The notes beneath the pieces were generated by a model. It was not told the DNA's origin. It saw only the letters and a program-made list of their open reading frames with translations, and did not search any database. A stretch of DNA of 64,000 nt from Streptomyces sp. PsTaAH-137. Its GTDB lineage: Bacteria > Actinomycetota > Actinomycetes > Streptomycetales > Streptomycetaceae. Positions 33,256 to 40,818 of this stretch are shown in pieces. Both the position numbers and the translations under genes were made by a program. Location: the NCBI RefSeq assembly GCF_003259365.1, contig NZ_QLLY01000006.1, positions 374,851-438,850 of the forward strand. Reading direction: 5' to 3'. Each line of letters opens with the position of its first letter. Position 1 is the stretch's first letter.

Positions 33256-33747
33256 TCATGTCGAGGCCGTATTCGGCAGCGGCGGTACGGACCCCGGGCC
33301 GCGCGGCGGATGCAGCACCAGGCCCATCGCGCGCGCCTGCACGGCACGGACCCGCTCCATGGGCAGCCCGAGCAGCGCCGCCACCTGCTCCTCGCCGACC
33401 CCCTCGAACAGCCGGAGTACGAGAACCAGCCGCTCCTGCGGCGTCAGCTGCCCCAGGACACCGCCCGGCCGGCCGTGCCGGTGCCGGCGCAGCCAGGTGC
33501 CGCGCGCGAAGCGGACGGCCAGGTCCTTGCGGGCGCAGTCGTAGGGATCCTCCCCCCGAAGACGGTCCCAGGAGGCATACGTCCGGGCGAGGGAAAGCGT
33601 GAGAAGTCTCCGTGCGCGCGGATTGTCGTCGGCGGGCTCCGCGGTCAGCAGCGTCGCGGCATGGAGCAGCCGCCCGGCCGCGCCCGCGACGAACGCCTCG
33701 AACTCACGGGCCCGACGGGCATCCCGGGACGCCTGCCGATCGCGCAC
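33256..33747 (-). CDS. Sigma-70 region 2/4-like (SigE-family-like) protein
   Basis: 163 residues. The N-terminal half resembles a degenerate region 2 (FEAFVAGAAGRLLHAATLLT...ARRLLTLSLARTYASWDRLR). The C-terminal half has a region-4-type helix-turn-helix (LTPQERLVLVLRLFEGVGEEQVAALLGLPMERVRAVQARAM). The layout matches the SigE family of actinobacterial ECF-like factors. The usual promoter-melting motif is not recognisable, so activity is uncertain. GTG start at 33747. First gene of a two-gene operon with a membrane protein. Confidence 0.8.
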   Translation of the reverse strand: MRDRQASRDARRAREFEAFVAGAAGRLLHAATLLTAEPADDNPRARRLLTLSLARTYASWDRLRGEDPYDCARKDLAVRFARGTWLRRHRHGRPGGVLGQLTPQERLVLVLRLFEGVGEEQVAALLGLPMERVRAVQARAMGLVLHPPRGPGSVPPLPNTAST

Positions 33748-33828
33748 TCTTCATATGAGGCCTGCCGCGGCCCCCCGGTCAAGAGGCGGGGAACCGCGGC
33801 AGTGGGGATGTCCGGGAGCCGCCGCCTC

Positions 33829-34317
33829 TCAGGAGTCGGCGGACGGAGCGGCCTGGCCCGACTGGCGCGCCGAGAGGGCCGTGTTGAAGCGCGTGAGGAG
33901 CGCGCAGAACTGCTCGCGCTCCTGCGGCTCCCAGTCCTGCGTCAACTGCGCCATCAACTCCTGCCGCGACGAACGGACTTCGTCGAGGCGGGCGAGACCG
34001 CGCGGGGAGAGCTGGAGCACGACGGCCCGGCCGTCCTCGGGATGCGACGTGCGCTTCACGAGACCGGTGTCGACGAGCGGGGCGACCTGGCGGGTCACCG
34101 TCGAGGAATCGATCCCCATGCTCGCCGCGAGCGCCTTGACGCCCATCGGACCTTCTTTGTCGAGGCGGTTGAGCAGCAGATACGCGGCTCGGTCCATGGA
34201 ATTGCGCACCTGCCCGACCCCGCCGAGCCGGGTCTGTTCGGCGCGACGGGCGAAGACCGCCACCTCGTGCTGCAGCGTTTCGAGGAGGCCGGTGTCGCCG
34301 GCGGTCGACATGTCCAT
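33829..34317 (-). CDS. MarR-family transcriptional regulator
   Basis: 162 residues. The winged helix-turn-helix covers about 45-125 (AAYLLLNRLDKEGPMGVKALAASMGIDSSTVTRQVAPLVDTGLVKRTSHPEDGRAVVLQLSPRG). ATG 34317 is preferred over ATG 34338 because ACAGGAAACG lies just upstream. It is divergent from ilvA, 184 bases apart. Ligand and targets cannot be read from sequence. Confidence 0.92.
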   Translation of the reverse strand: MDMSTAGDTGLLETLQHEVAVFARRAEQTRLGGVGQVRNSMDRAAYLLLNRLDKEGPMGVKALAASMGIDSSTVTRQVAPLVDTGLVKRTSHPEDGRAVVLQLSPRGLARLDEVRSSRQELMAQLTQDWEPQEREQFCALLTRFNTALSARQSGQAAPSADS

Positions 34318-34370
34318 CGTTTCCTGTGGTGTGGGCATGGCCGGGGGCTCACTTCATGCGTGGGTGGTGG

Positions 34371-34394
34371 ATTGCACTCAATTACGAGATTGGC
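34371..34394. promoter_or_regulatory. ATTG/CAAT dyad in the marR-ilvA intergenic region
   Basis: ATTGCACTCAAT at 34371-34382, followed by ATTGG at 34390-34394, an AT-containing symmetric element in a GC-rich region 54 bases upstream of the MarR start. MarR proteins bind such dyads next to their own genes. Confidence 0.4.
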
Positions 34395-34500
34395 CCACAG
34401 AGTACGCGGCGAAAGCGCTGGCCGTACCGGCCGTGCGCAATCCGGTCTCGGAGGCTGAACATCCCGGGTGACCCACGGCGTGAGCTGCGAGACTTCCGTC

Positions 34501-35772
34501 ATGAGCTACAGCGCGTCTGACTCCTTGCCTTTCCCGGCCGCGGTCACTCTGGACGACGTACGCGGTGCGCAGAAGATGCTCTCCGGGGTGTCCCGGGTGA
34601 CAACGATGGCGCACAGTCACCACCTCTCCCAGCTGCTCGGATCTCCGGTCCATCTGAAGTGCGAGAACCTCCAGCGGACCGGTTCCTTCAAACTGCGCGG
34701 CGCCTACGTGCGCATCGCCGGGCTGCTGCCCGAGGAGCGGGCCGCCGGAGTGGTGGCGGCGAGCGCGGGCAACCACGCACAGGGGGTGGCCCTCGCCTCC
34801 TCGCTCCTCGGCGTGCGCTCCACGGTGTTCATGCCGGTCGGCGCACCCCTGCCCAAGGTCGCCGCGACCCGCGACTACGGCGCGGAGGTCCGGCTGTACG
34901 GCCAGGTGGTCGACGAGACCCTGGCCGCCGCCCAGGAGTACGCCGAGCGGACCGGCGCCGTCTTCATCCACCCCTTCGACCACCCGGACATCGTGGCCGG
35001 GCAGGGCACGCTCGGCCTGGAGATCCTGGAGCAGTGCCCGGAGGTCCGCACGATCGTCGTCGGGATCGGCGGCGGCGGCCTGGCGGCCGGCCTCGCGGTC
35101 GCCGTCAAGGCGGTCCGCCCCGACGTGCGGGTGATCGGCGTGCAGGCGGCGGGCGCGGCCGCGTACCCGCCCTCGCTGGCGGCCGGGCGCCCGGTGGCGA
35201 TCGACGCCCCGGCGACGATGGCCGACGGCATCAAGGTGGGACGCCCCGGCGACATCCCGTTCCGGCTGGTCGCGGACCTGGTCGACGAGGTCCGTACGGT
35301 GACCGAGGACCAGCTCTCCAGCGCCCTGCTGCTCTGCCTGGAACGCGCCAAGATGGTCGTCGAACCGGCCGGCGCGAGCCCGGTCGCGGCGCTGCTCGCC
35401 GACCCCGCCGGTTTCGAGGGCCCGGTCGTCGCGCTGTTGTCCGGCGGCAACGTCGACCCGCTGCTGATGCAGCGCGTCCTCACCCACGGCATGGCGGCGG
35501 CGGGCCGTTACCTGTCGCTGCGGCTGCGCCTGACCGACCGTCCGGGCGCGCTCGCCACGCTTCTGGGGGTGTTGTCAGTGGCGGACGCTAACGTCCTCGA
35601 CGTGGGCCATGTGCGCACCGATCCGCGGCTCGGACTCACGGAGGCCGAGGTGGAGCTGCATCTCGAGATGAAGGGCCCCGCGCACTGCGCGGCGGTCGGA
35701 CAGGCGCTGCGCGAGGCGGGCTACACGGTCACCGCCCAGTCCCTCGGCGGGGCTCTGGGGGAGTCCGCGTAA
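34501..35772 (+). CDS. ilvA: Threonine ammonia-lyase (dehydratase) with ACT-like domain
   Basis: 423 residues. Deaminates threonine (or serine) to 2-oxobutyrate (or pyruvate), leading to isoleucine or catabolism. The PLP lysine is Lys64 in GSFKLRGAYV, the phosphate-binding loop is GIGGGGLAAG, and SAGNHAQGVA is conserved. A C-terminal ACT-type domain (about 335-415, LRLRLTDRPGALATLLGVLS) points to allosteric control. Starts at ATG 34501 (MSYSASDSLPFPAAVTLDDV); a GTG at 34468 is possible. Confidence 0.93.
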   Translation: MSYSASDSLPFPAAVTLDDVRGAQKMLSGVSRVTTMAHSHHLSQLLGSPVHLKCENLQRTGSFKLRGAYVRIAGLLPEERAAGVVAASAGNHAQGVALASSLLGVRSTVFMPVGAPLPKVAATRDYGAEVRLYGQVVDETLAAAQEYAERTGAVFIHPFDHPDIVAGQGTLGLEILEQCPEVRTIVVGIGGGGLAAGLAVAVKAVRPDVRVIGVQAAGAAAYPPSLAAGRPVAIDAPATMADGIKVGRPGDIPFRLVADLVDEVRTVTEDQLSSALLLCLERAKMVVEPAGASPVAALLADPAGFEGPVVALLSGGNVDPLLMQRVLTHGMAAAGRYLSLRLRLTDRPGALATLLGVLSVADANVLDVGHVRTDPRLGLTEAEVELHLEMKGPAHCAAVGQALREAGYTVTAQSLGGALGESA

Positions 35773-35785
35773 ATCCGTTGCCGAT

Positions 35786-35801
35786 ACGCGATACATCGCG
35801 T
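35786..35801. promoter_or_regulatory. ACGCGAT-AC-ATCGCGT palindrome upstream of the ABC exporter
   Basis: Perfect 7-base arms around AC, with GATAC repeated on its left. It lies about 100 bases upstream of the exporter ATG. The form suits a TetR-type operator; no TetR gene is adjacent. Confidence 0.45.
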
Positions 35802-35901
35802 TAGCGTGTGGTCCGCGTCACGCTTCGCCAGGCAGGCGCTGCCCGGCAAATCTACAATTTCTTCATAAATGGGACGCGTGCCGATCATTTGGGGGAACCA
35901 C

Positions 35902-36873
35902 ATGCAAGGCGCCATCTACGCCGAAGGTCTGGTCAAGACCTTCGGCGACGTCCGAGCTCTGGACGGGGTCGATCTGGACGTGCCGGAAGGCACCGTCCTC
36001 GGCCTCCTCGGGCCGAACGGAGCAGGTAAGACGACGGCCGTGCGCTGTCTGACCACGCTGCTGACGCCGGACAGCGGCCGGGCGGTCGTCGCGGGCATCG
36101 ACGTCGTCAAGAATCCGAACGAGGTCCGCCGCTCGATCGGCCTGTCCGGCCAGTTCGCCGCGGTCGACGAGTACCTGACCGGCCGCGAGAACCTCCAGAT
36201 GGTCGGCCAGCTCTACCAGATGCGCGCCAAGGAGGCGAAGGCCCGCGCGGCCGAGCTGCTGGAGCGGTTCAATCTCGCGGACGCCGCCGACCGCCCCTCC
36301 AAGACGTACTCCGGCGGCATGCGCCGCCGCCTCGACCTCGCGGCCGCGCTCGTCGTCTCCCCGCCGGTGATGTTCATGGACGAGCCGACCACCGGCCTCG
36401 ACCCGGTCAACCGGCAGCAGCTGTGGGAGGTCATCCAGGAGCTGGTCGCGGGCGGCACCACGCTGCTCCTCACCACCCAGTACCTCGAAGAGGCCGACCA
36501 CCTCGCGCACGACATCTGCGTCGTCGACCACGGCCGCGTCATCGCCCGCGGCACCTCCGACCAGCTCAAGGCGCAGACCGGCGGCGAGCGCGTCGAGGTC
36601 GTCGTGCACGAGCCCGAGCACATCGGCGCCGCCCGGGAGATCCTGGCCGGCTTCGGCAAGGGCGAGACCACCGTCGCCGAGCACACCCGCAAGCTCACCG
36701 TCCCCGTCACCGGCGGCGCCAAGCTGCTCGCCGAGGTGATCCGCGACCTGGACGCCCAGGGCATCGAGATCGACGACATCGCCCTGCGCCGCCCCACCCT
36801 CGACGACGTCTTCATCTCCTTGACCGGCCACCTCGCGGAAGCCTCGGAGCAGGACGAACAGGAGACCCGCTGA
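35902..36873 (+). CDS. DrrA-type ABC transporter ATP-binding protein
   Basis: 323 residues. Walker A GPNGAGKTT (about 38-46), signature YSGGMRRRLDLAAALV, Walker B PVMFMDEPTTGLDPVNR, and switch His replaced by Gln in LLTTQYLEEAD, as is usual for this subfamily. The C-terminal DUF4162-type region ends in the typical RRPTLDDVFISLTGH. Drug or lipid export in the daunorubicin-resistance style. ATG 35902 follows GGGGGAACC. Its stop overlaps the permease start (TGATG). Confidence 0.95.
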   Translation: MQGAIYAEGLVKTFGDVRALDGVDLDVPEGTVLGLLGPNGAGKTTAVRCLTTLLTPDSGRAVVAGIDVVKNPNEVRRSIGLSGQFAAVDEYLTGRENLQMVGQLYQMRAKEAKARAAELLERFNLADAADRPSKTYSGGMRRRLDLAAALVVSPPVMFMDEPTTGLDPVNRQQLWEVIQELVAGGTTLLLTTQYLEEADHLAHDICVVDHGRVIARGTSDQLKAQTGGERVEVVVHEPEHIGAAREILAGFGKGETTVAEHTRKLTVPVTGGAKLLAEVIRDLDAQGIEIDDIALRRPTLDDVFISLTGHLAEASEQDEQETR

Positions 36874-37733
36874 TGAGTGCCGTCACCGAAAGCGTCCGCG
36901 CCCCGCGCGCGGCGGGCGGCATCGGCCAGTCCGTCCGGGACTCCCTGGTCGTCGCCAAGCGCAATCTGATCCGGATGACACGGATCCCCGAGATGATCCT
37001 CTTCGGGATCATCCAGCCGGTGATGTTCGTGGTGCTGTTCACGTACGTCTTCGGCGGCTCGATCTCCATCCCGGGCGCGGGCACCAGCCCCGCCGCCTAC
37101 AAGGAATTCCTGATGGCGGGCATCTTCGCCCAGACCGTCACCTTCGCCACGGCCGGTGCGGGCGCGGGCATCGCCGACGACATGCACAAGGGCCTCATCG
37201 ACCGGTTCCGCTCACTGCCGATGGCGCGCGGCGCGGTGCTCACCGGGCGCACCCTCGCCGACCTCGTGCAGACGGCCGTGACGCTCGCCGTGCTCGCCGC
37301 CGTCGCCCTGCTCGTCGGCTGGCGCACCCACGAGAACATCGGCAAGGTCCTCGCCGGCTTCGGCCTGCTCCTGCTGCTCGGGTACGCGTTCACCTGGATC
37401 GGCGCCCTGATCGGCCTGTCCGTGCGGACCCCCGAGGCGGCCACGTCGGGCGGTCTGATCTGGCTCTTCCCGCTGACCTTCATCTCGAACGCGTTCGTGC
37501 CGGTCAACGGCATGCCGAAGTTCCTGCAGTACGTCGCGGAGTGGAACCCGTTCAGCGCCACGGTGTCGGCGGCCCGCGAGCTGTTCGGCAACACGATCGA
37601 CGGCGTGCCGAAGTCGGTGACCGGCGCCTGGCCCATGGAGCACCCCGTGTGGGCCTCCCTGATCTGGTCGGTGCTGATCATCCTGGTGTTCCGCACCCTC
37701 GCCGTCCGCAAGTACCGCAAGGCGGCCGGCTGA
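36873..37733 (+). CDS. DrrB-type ABC-2 transporter permease
   Basis: 286 residues with six predicted helices. The N-terminal segment (RDSLVVAKRNLIRMTRIPEMILFGIIQPVMFVVLF) and the ABC-2 signature region (FPLTFISNAFVPVNGMPKFLQYVAEWNPFSATVSAARELFG) are DrrB-like. Overlaps the ATPase gene by one base, so translation is coupled. Substrate unknown. Confidence 0.94.
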   Translation: MSAVTESVRAPRAAGGIGQSVRDSLVVAKRNLIRMTRIPEMILFGIIQPVMFVVLFTYVFGGSISIPGAGTSPAAYKEFLMAGIFAQTVTFATAGAGAGIADDMHKGLIDRFRSLPMARGAVLTGRTLADLVQTAVTLAVLAAVALLVGWRTHENIGKVLAGFGLLLLLGYAFTWIGALIGLSVRTPEAATSGGLIWLFPLTFISNAFVPVNGMPKFLQYVAEWNPFSATVSAARELFGNTIDGVPKSVTGAWPMEHPVWASLIWSVLIILVFRTLAVRKYRKAAG

Positions 37734-37752
37734 CCTGCTCCGCACGCGAAGA

Positions 37753-37782
37753 GGCCCCCGCAGCGTGATCGCTCCGGGGGCC
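37753..37782. terminator. Hairpin between convergent exporter and greA genes
   Basis: GGCCCCCG (37753-37760) and CGGGGGCC (37775-37782) with a 14-base loop, located between the two stops. Can serve both strands. Confidence 0.65.
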
Positions 37783-37804
37783 CACTCGTACGACAGTGAA
37801 GGCG

Positions 37805-38302
37805 TCAGCCGCTGTACGGCTCCGCCTTGAGGATCTTGACCGAGGCCAGCTTGCCGTTCGGCAGCTCGTACTCGGCGTCCTCGCCGACCTTCTTGCCGTT
37901 CACGCCCGTGCCCAGCGGCGACTGCGGCGAATACGTCTCGATGTCGGAGCTCGCGTACTCGCGGGAGGCGAGCAGGAACTCCAGGGTGTCGTCCTCGTCG
38001 CCGTCGAAGGCGATGGTGACGACCATGCCCGGCGCGACGACGCCGGAGGCGGCCGGGGCCTCACCGACCTTGGCCTTCTCAAGGAGCTGGGTCAGCTGGC
38101 GGATGCGGAGCTCCTGCTTGCCCTGCTCCTCCTTCGCCGCGTGATACCCGCCGTTCTCGCGCAGGTCGCCTTCCTCGCGCGCCGCAGCGATCTTCTGCGT
38201 GACTTCCTCGCGCGCGGGACCAGACAGGTACGCCAGCTCGTCCTTGAGCTTGGTGTGCGCCTCCTGCGTCAGCCAGGTGACGTCTTCGCTGGTCTGGGTC
38301 AC
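37805..38302 (-). CDS. greA: Transcription elongation factor GreA
   Basis: 165 residues. Rescues backtracked RNA polymerase by stimulating transcript cleavage. The N-terminal coiled coil includes the acidic tip REEGDLRENGGYHAAKEEQG (Asp/Glu pair present), and the C-terminal FKBP-like domain contains SPLGTGVNGKKVGEDAEYELPNG. The GTG at 38302 has GAGGAGCG upstream and gives the canonical N terminus VTQTSEDVTWLTQEAHTKLK; the upstream ATG is not needed. Confidence 0.95.
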   Translation of the reverse strand: MTQTSEDVTWLTQEAHTKLKDELAYLSGPAREEVTQKIAAAREEGDLRENGGYHAAKEEQGKQELRIRQLTQLLEKAKVGEAPAASGVVAPGMVVTIAFDGDEDDTLEFLLASREYASSDIETYSPQSPLGTGVNGKKVGEDAEYELPNGKLASVKILKAEPYSG

Positions 38303-38463
38303 AGGTCGCTCCTCGTAGGTACTGGGATACAAAGCATCGCCCTACCCAGAAGGATGTTCCCTCTCGGGTGGGCGAAACCACGAGCCTAACAATTCGCCGC
38401 CCAAAGGGGGAGGACATAAGGCATCAGTTTTACGTCAACGCAGGTCAGCCGCGATCACTCGGC
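38303..38463. promoter_or_regulatory. greA upstream region
   Basis: Relatively AT-rich stretch (AGTTTTACGTCAACG near 38425-38440) between greA and DUF4307. On the minus strand TTGACG can be read, but I cannot pair it convincingly with a -10. Confidence 0.3.
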
Positions 38464-38874
38464 TCAATCGGCGTGGCAGCCGAGCAGCTCGGCCGTCGTT
38501 CCCCTGCCCCCGGATGTGCGGAGCGTGACGACCTTGTCGATCCGGTCCTGCTTCTGGTCGAAGCGGAAGTCGGCGCGGCCCACCTCGGAGCCGACCGCGT
38601 CCTGGGAGCGGATCGTGCAGTAGCCGGAGGTGCCGGAGTCCTTGCGGATCTCCAGATGGACCTTGACGTTGTCGTCGTAGGTCTTGAACGCGATGACCTC
38701 ACCGCTGAACTTGGCTCCGCCGGCGATGTAGTACCAGCCGAACCAGACCATCATCGCGGCGAACAGGGTGCCCAGCACGATCGCGGCCACCCGCAGCTTG
38801 CGGTCGGCGCGGGCGTCGGAGTCACGAGGGGAGCTGTAGCGGCCCTCGGGCAGGTGCTGCTGCACGGCGCTCAT
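38464..38874 (-). CDS. DUF4307 membrane protein
   Basis: 136 residues. A cytoplasmic N terminus (SAVQQHLPEGRYSSPRDSDARADRKLR) is followed by one helix (VAAIVLGTLFAAMMVWFGWYYIAGG) and an extracytoplasmic beta-rich domain with two Cys (GYCTIRSQD and LLGCHAD). DUF4307 proteins sit next to greA and mca in actinobacteria; the function is unknown. ATG 38874 matches the family start. Divergent from mca. Confidence 0.88.
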   Translation of the reverse strand: MSAVQQHLPEGRYSSPRDSDARADRKLRVAAIVLGTLFAAMMVWFGWYYIAGGAKFSGEVIAFKTYDDNVKVHLEIRKDSGTSGYCTIRSQDAVGSEVGRADFRFDQKQDRIDKVVTLRTSGGRGTTAELLGCHAD

Positions 38875-39005
38875 CAGCCAGTTCCTCTCGCCTCGCCCGT
38901 CAAGATGCGGACGCCGGAATTTTCGGCCCCCCGGTTCGGTCACTATAGAAGCCGCCCATTGCACCGAAACACACCAGGGCGCCCCATCTCACCGAGGATC
39001 TTGTC

Positions 39006-39887
39006 TTGACTGAGCAGCTGCGACTGATGGCCGTTCACGCCCACCCCGACGACGAGTCGTCGAAGGGCGCGGCCACCATGGCCAAGTATGTGTCCGAGGG
39101 GGTGGACGTGCTGGTCGTCACGTGCACGGGCGGCGAGCGCGGCTCCATCCTCAACCCCAAGCTCCAGGGGGACACGTACATCGAGGAGCACATCCACGAA
39201 GTGCGCAAGAAGGAGATGGACGAGGCCCGCGAGATCCTCGGCGTCAAGCAGGAGTGGCTCGGCTTCGTCGACTCGGGCCTGCCCGAGGGTGACCCGCTGC
39301 CGCCGCTGCCGGAGGGCTGCTTCGCGCTGGAGGACGTCGACGCGGCGGCCGGCCGCCTGGTCCGGCAGATCCGCGCCTTCCGGCCGCAGGTCATCACGAC
39401 CTACGACGAGAACGGCGGCTACCCGCACCCCGACCACATCATGACCCACAAGATCACGATGGTGGCCTTCGACGGGGCGAACGACCCGGTCGCGTACCCG
39501 GAGGCGGAGTTCGGCCCGGTCTTCCAGCCGTCGAAGCTCTACTACAACCAGGGCTTCAACCGCCCGCGCACCCAGGCGCTGCACGACGCGCTCCTGGCAC
39601 GCGGCATGGAGTCGCCGTACGAGGACTGGCTGAAGCGCTGGGACGAGTTCGGGCGGGTCGAGCGGACCCTCACCACGCACGTGCCGTGCGCCGACTTCTA
39701 TGAGATCCGCGACAAGGCGCTGATCGCGCACGCCACGCAGATCGACCCCGACGGCGGCTGGTTCCGCGTCCCGATGGACGTCCAGAAGGAGGTCTGGCCG
39801 ACCGAGGAGTACGAGCTCGCGAAGGCCCTCGTCGACACCTCCCTCCCCGAGGACGACCTCTTCGCCGGCGTGCGCGAGAATGCCTGA
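39006..39887 (+). CDS. mca: Mycothiol S-conjugate amidase
   Basis: 293 residues. Cleaves mycothiol adducts of toxins into a mercapturic acid for export and GlcN-inositol for recycling. The zinc motif AHPDDE (about 12-17) and HPDH (about 144-147, in GGYPHPDHIMTHK) define the LmbE/MshB/Mca fold; GGERGSILNPKLQGDTYIEE is Mca-specific. The TTG at 39006 gives the canonical MTEQLRLMAVHAHPDDE, with GAGGATC upstream. Overlaps the next small gene by 8 bases. Confidence 0.95.
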   Translation: MTEQLRLMAVHAHPDDESSKGAATMAKYVSEGVDVLVVTCTGGERGSILNPKLQGDTYIEEHIHEVRKKEMDEAREILGVKQEWLGFVDSGLPEGDPLPPLPEGCFALEDVDAAAGRLVRQIRAFRPQVITTYDENGGYPHPDHIMTHKITMVAFDGANDPVAYPEAEFGPVFQPSKLYYNQGFNRPRTQALHDALLARGMESPYEDWLKRWDEFGRVERTLTTHVPCADFYEIRDKALIAHATQIDPDGGWFRVPMDVQKEVWPTEEYELAKALVDTSLPEDDLFAGVRENA

Positions 39888-40119
39888 TGTGATTGCGAAT
39901 CTGGCATTGACCCATCTCGTCCCTCTGGCCGCGACCGAGGTCGACGAGGACAAGGTGACCCCGGGCGTGCTCGGCTTCATCGTCTTCGCCGTGATGGCCC
40001 TGGCCGTGTGGGGCCTGATGAAGTCGATGAACAAGCACATGCGCAAGGTCGACTTCAAGGAGAAGACGTCCGAGCCGGCCGCCCCGGCGGCCGCGGACGA
40101 CCGCCGCACCTCCGCCTGA
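39880..40119 (+). CDS. Small membrane protein downstream of mca
   Basis: 79 residues: a short N-terminal segment, one helix (GVLGFIVFAVMALAVWGLMKS) and a charged cytoplasmic tail with an Ala/Pro-rich end. Its ATG lies inside the end of mca (8-base overlap), so it is translationally coupled. Unknown function. Confidence 0.8.
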   Translation: MPDVIANLALTHLVPLAATEVDEDKVTPGVLGFIVFAVMALAVWGLMKSMNKHMRKVDFKEKTSEPAAPAAADDRRTSA

Positions 40120-40137
40120 CGCACCGGCCGGCGACCC

Positions 40138-40168
40138 CTTCACGACCCCGCTGAGCAGGGCCGTGAAG
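40138..40168 (+). terminator. Hairpin after the mca operon
   Basis: CTTCACGACCC (40138-40148) pairs with GGGCCGTGAAG (40158-40168) with one mismatch and a 9-base loop. Confidence 0.65.
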
Positions 40169-40218
40169 CGGGTCGTCGGCATGCGATGAGTTCCGCGGTC
40201 GCGGGGAGTCGTACCGGT

Positions 40219-40818
40219 ATGAGCCTTGTACTGATGCACGCGGTCGTCTCCGTGGACGGCTACATCGCCGATGCCGACGACCAGGTCGGCCGCCTCTTCG
40301 ACTGGTACGGCAACGGGGACGTGCCGATCGTCGAGGACGCCGGGTTCCGGGTGTCCGAGGTCTCCGCCGGCTACACCCGCCCGCTGTGGGACAGCCTCGG
40401 CGTGACCGTCATGGGCCGCCGCCTCTTCGACCTGACGAACGGCTGGGACGCGAAGCCGCCCGCCGGTGAGCACGTCGTCGTGGTCTCGCACCGGCCCCGG
40501 CCCGCCGACTGGCACCCCGAGGCGTCCCACTACCACTTCGTCCGCGACGTGCCCGAGGCCGTCGCCACGGCCCGGGAGCTGGCCGGCGAGCGGTCCGTCG
40601 CGATCACCGCGGGCGACATCGGCGGCCAGGCCTTCGCCCTCGGCCTCGTCGACGTCGTGGCCATGGACGTCGCCCCGGTCGTCCTCGGCGCGGGCAAGCG
40701 CTACTTCGGCTCCGCCGCGGGGGAGCGGCTCCTGGACGACCCGCACGTGGTCGTCCAGGGGGACCGGGTGCTCCACCTCCAGTACCGGACGCGCGTCAGG
40801 GCTGCGGAGTCGTCATGA
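40219..40818 (+). CDS. RibD C-terminal/dihydrofolate reductase-like protein
   Basis: 199 residues. DHFR-like fold: VSVDGYIADADDQVGRLFDW, TVMGRRLFDLTNGWD, HVVVVSHRP, ITAGDIGGQAFALGLVDVVAMDVAPVVLGAGKRYF. These are NADPH-dependent reductases of unknown substrate, also annotated YyaP/YwjB-like. ATG 40219 is chosen from the family start. Its last 23 bases overlap the 3' end of the convergent STAND gene. Confidence 0.9.
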   Translation: MSLVLMHAVVSVDGYIADADDQVGRLFDWYGNGDVPIVEDAGFRVSEVSAGYTRPLWDSLGVTVMGRRLFDLTNGWDAKPPAGEHVVVVSHRPRPADWHPEASHYHFVRDVPEAVATARELAGERSVAITAGDIGGQAFALGLVDVVAMDVAPVVLGAGKRYFGSAAGERLLDDPHVVVQGDRVLHLQYRTRVRAAESS

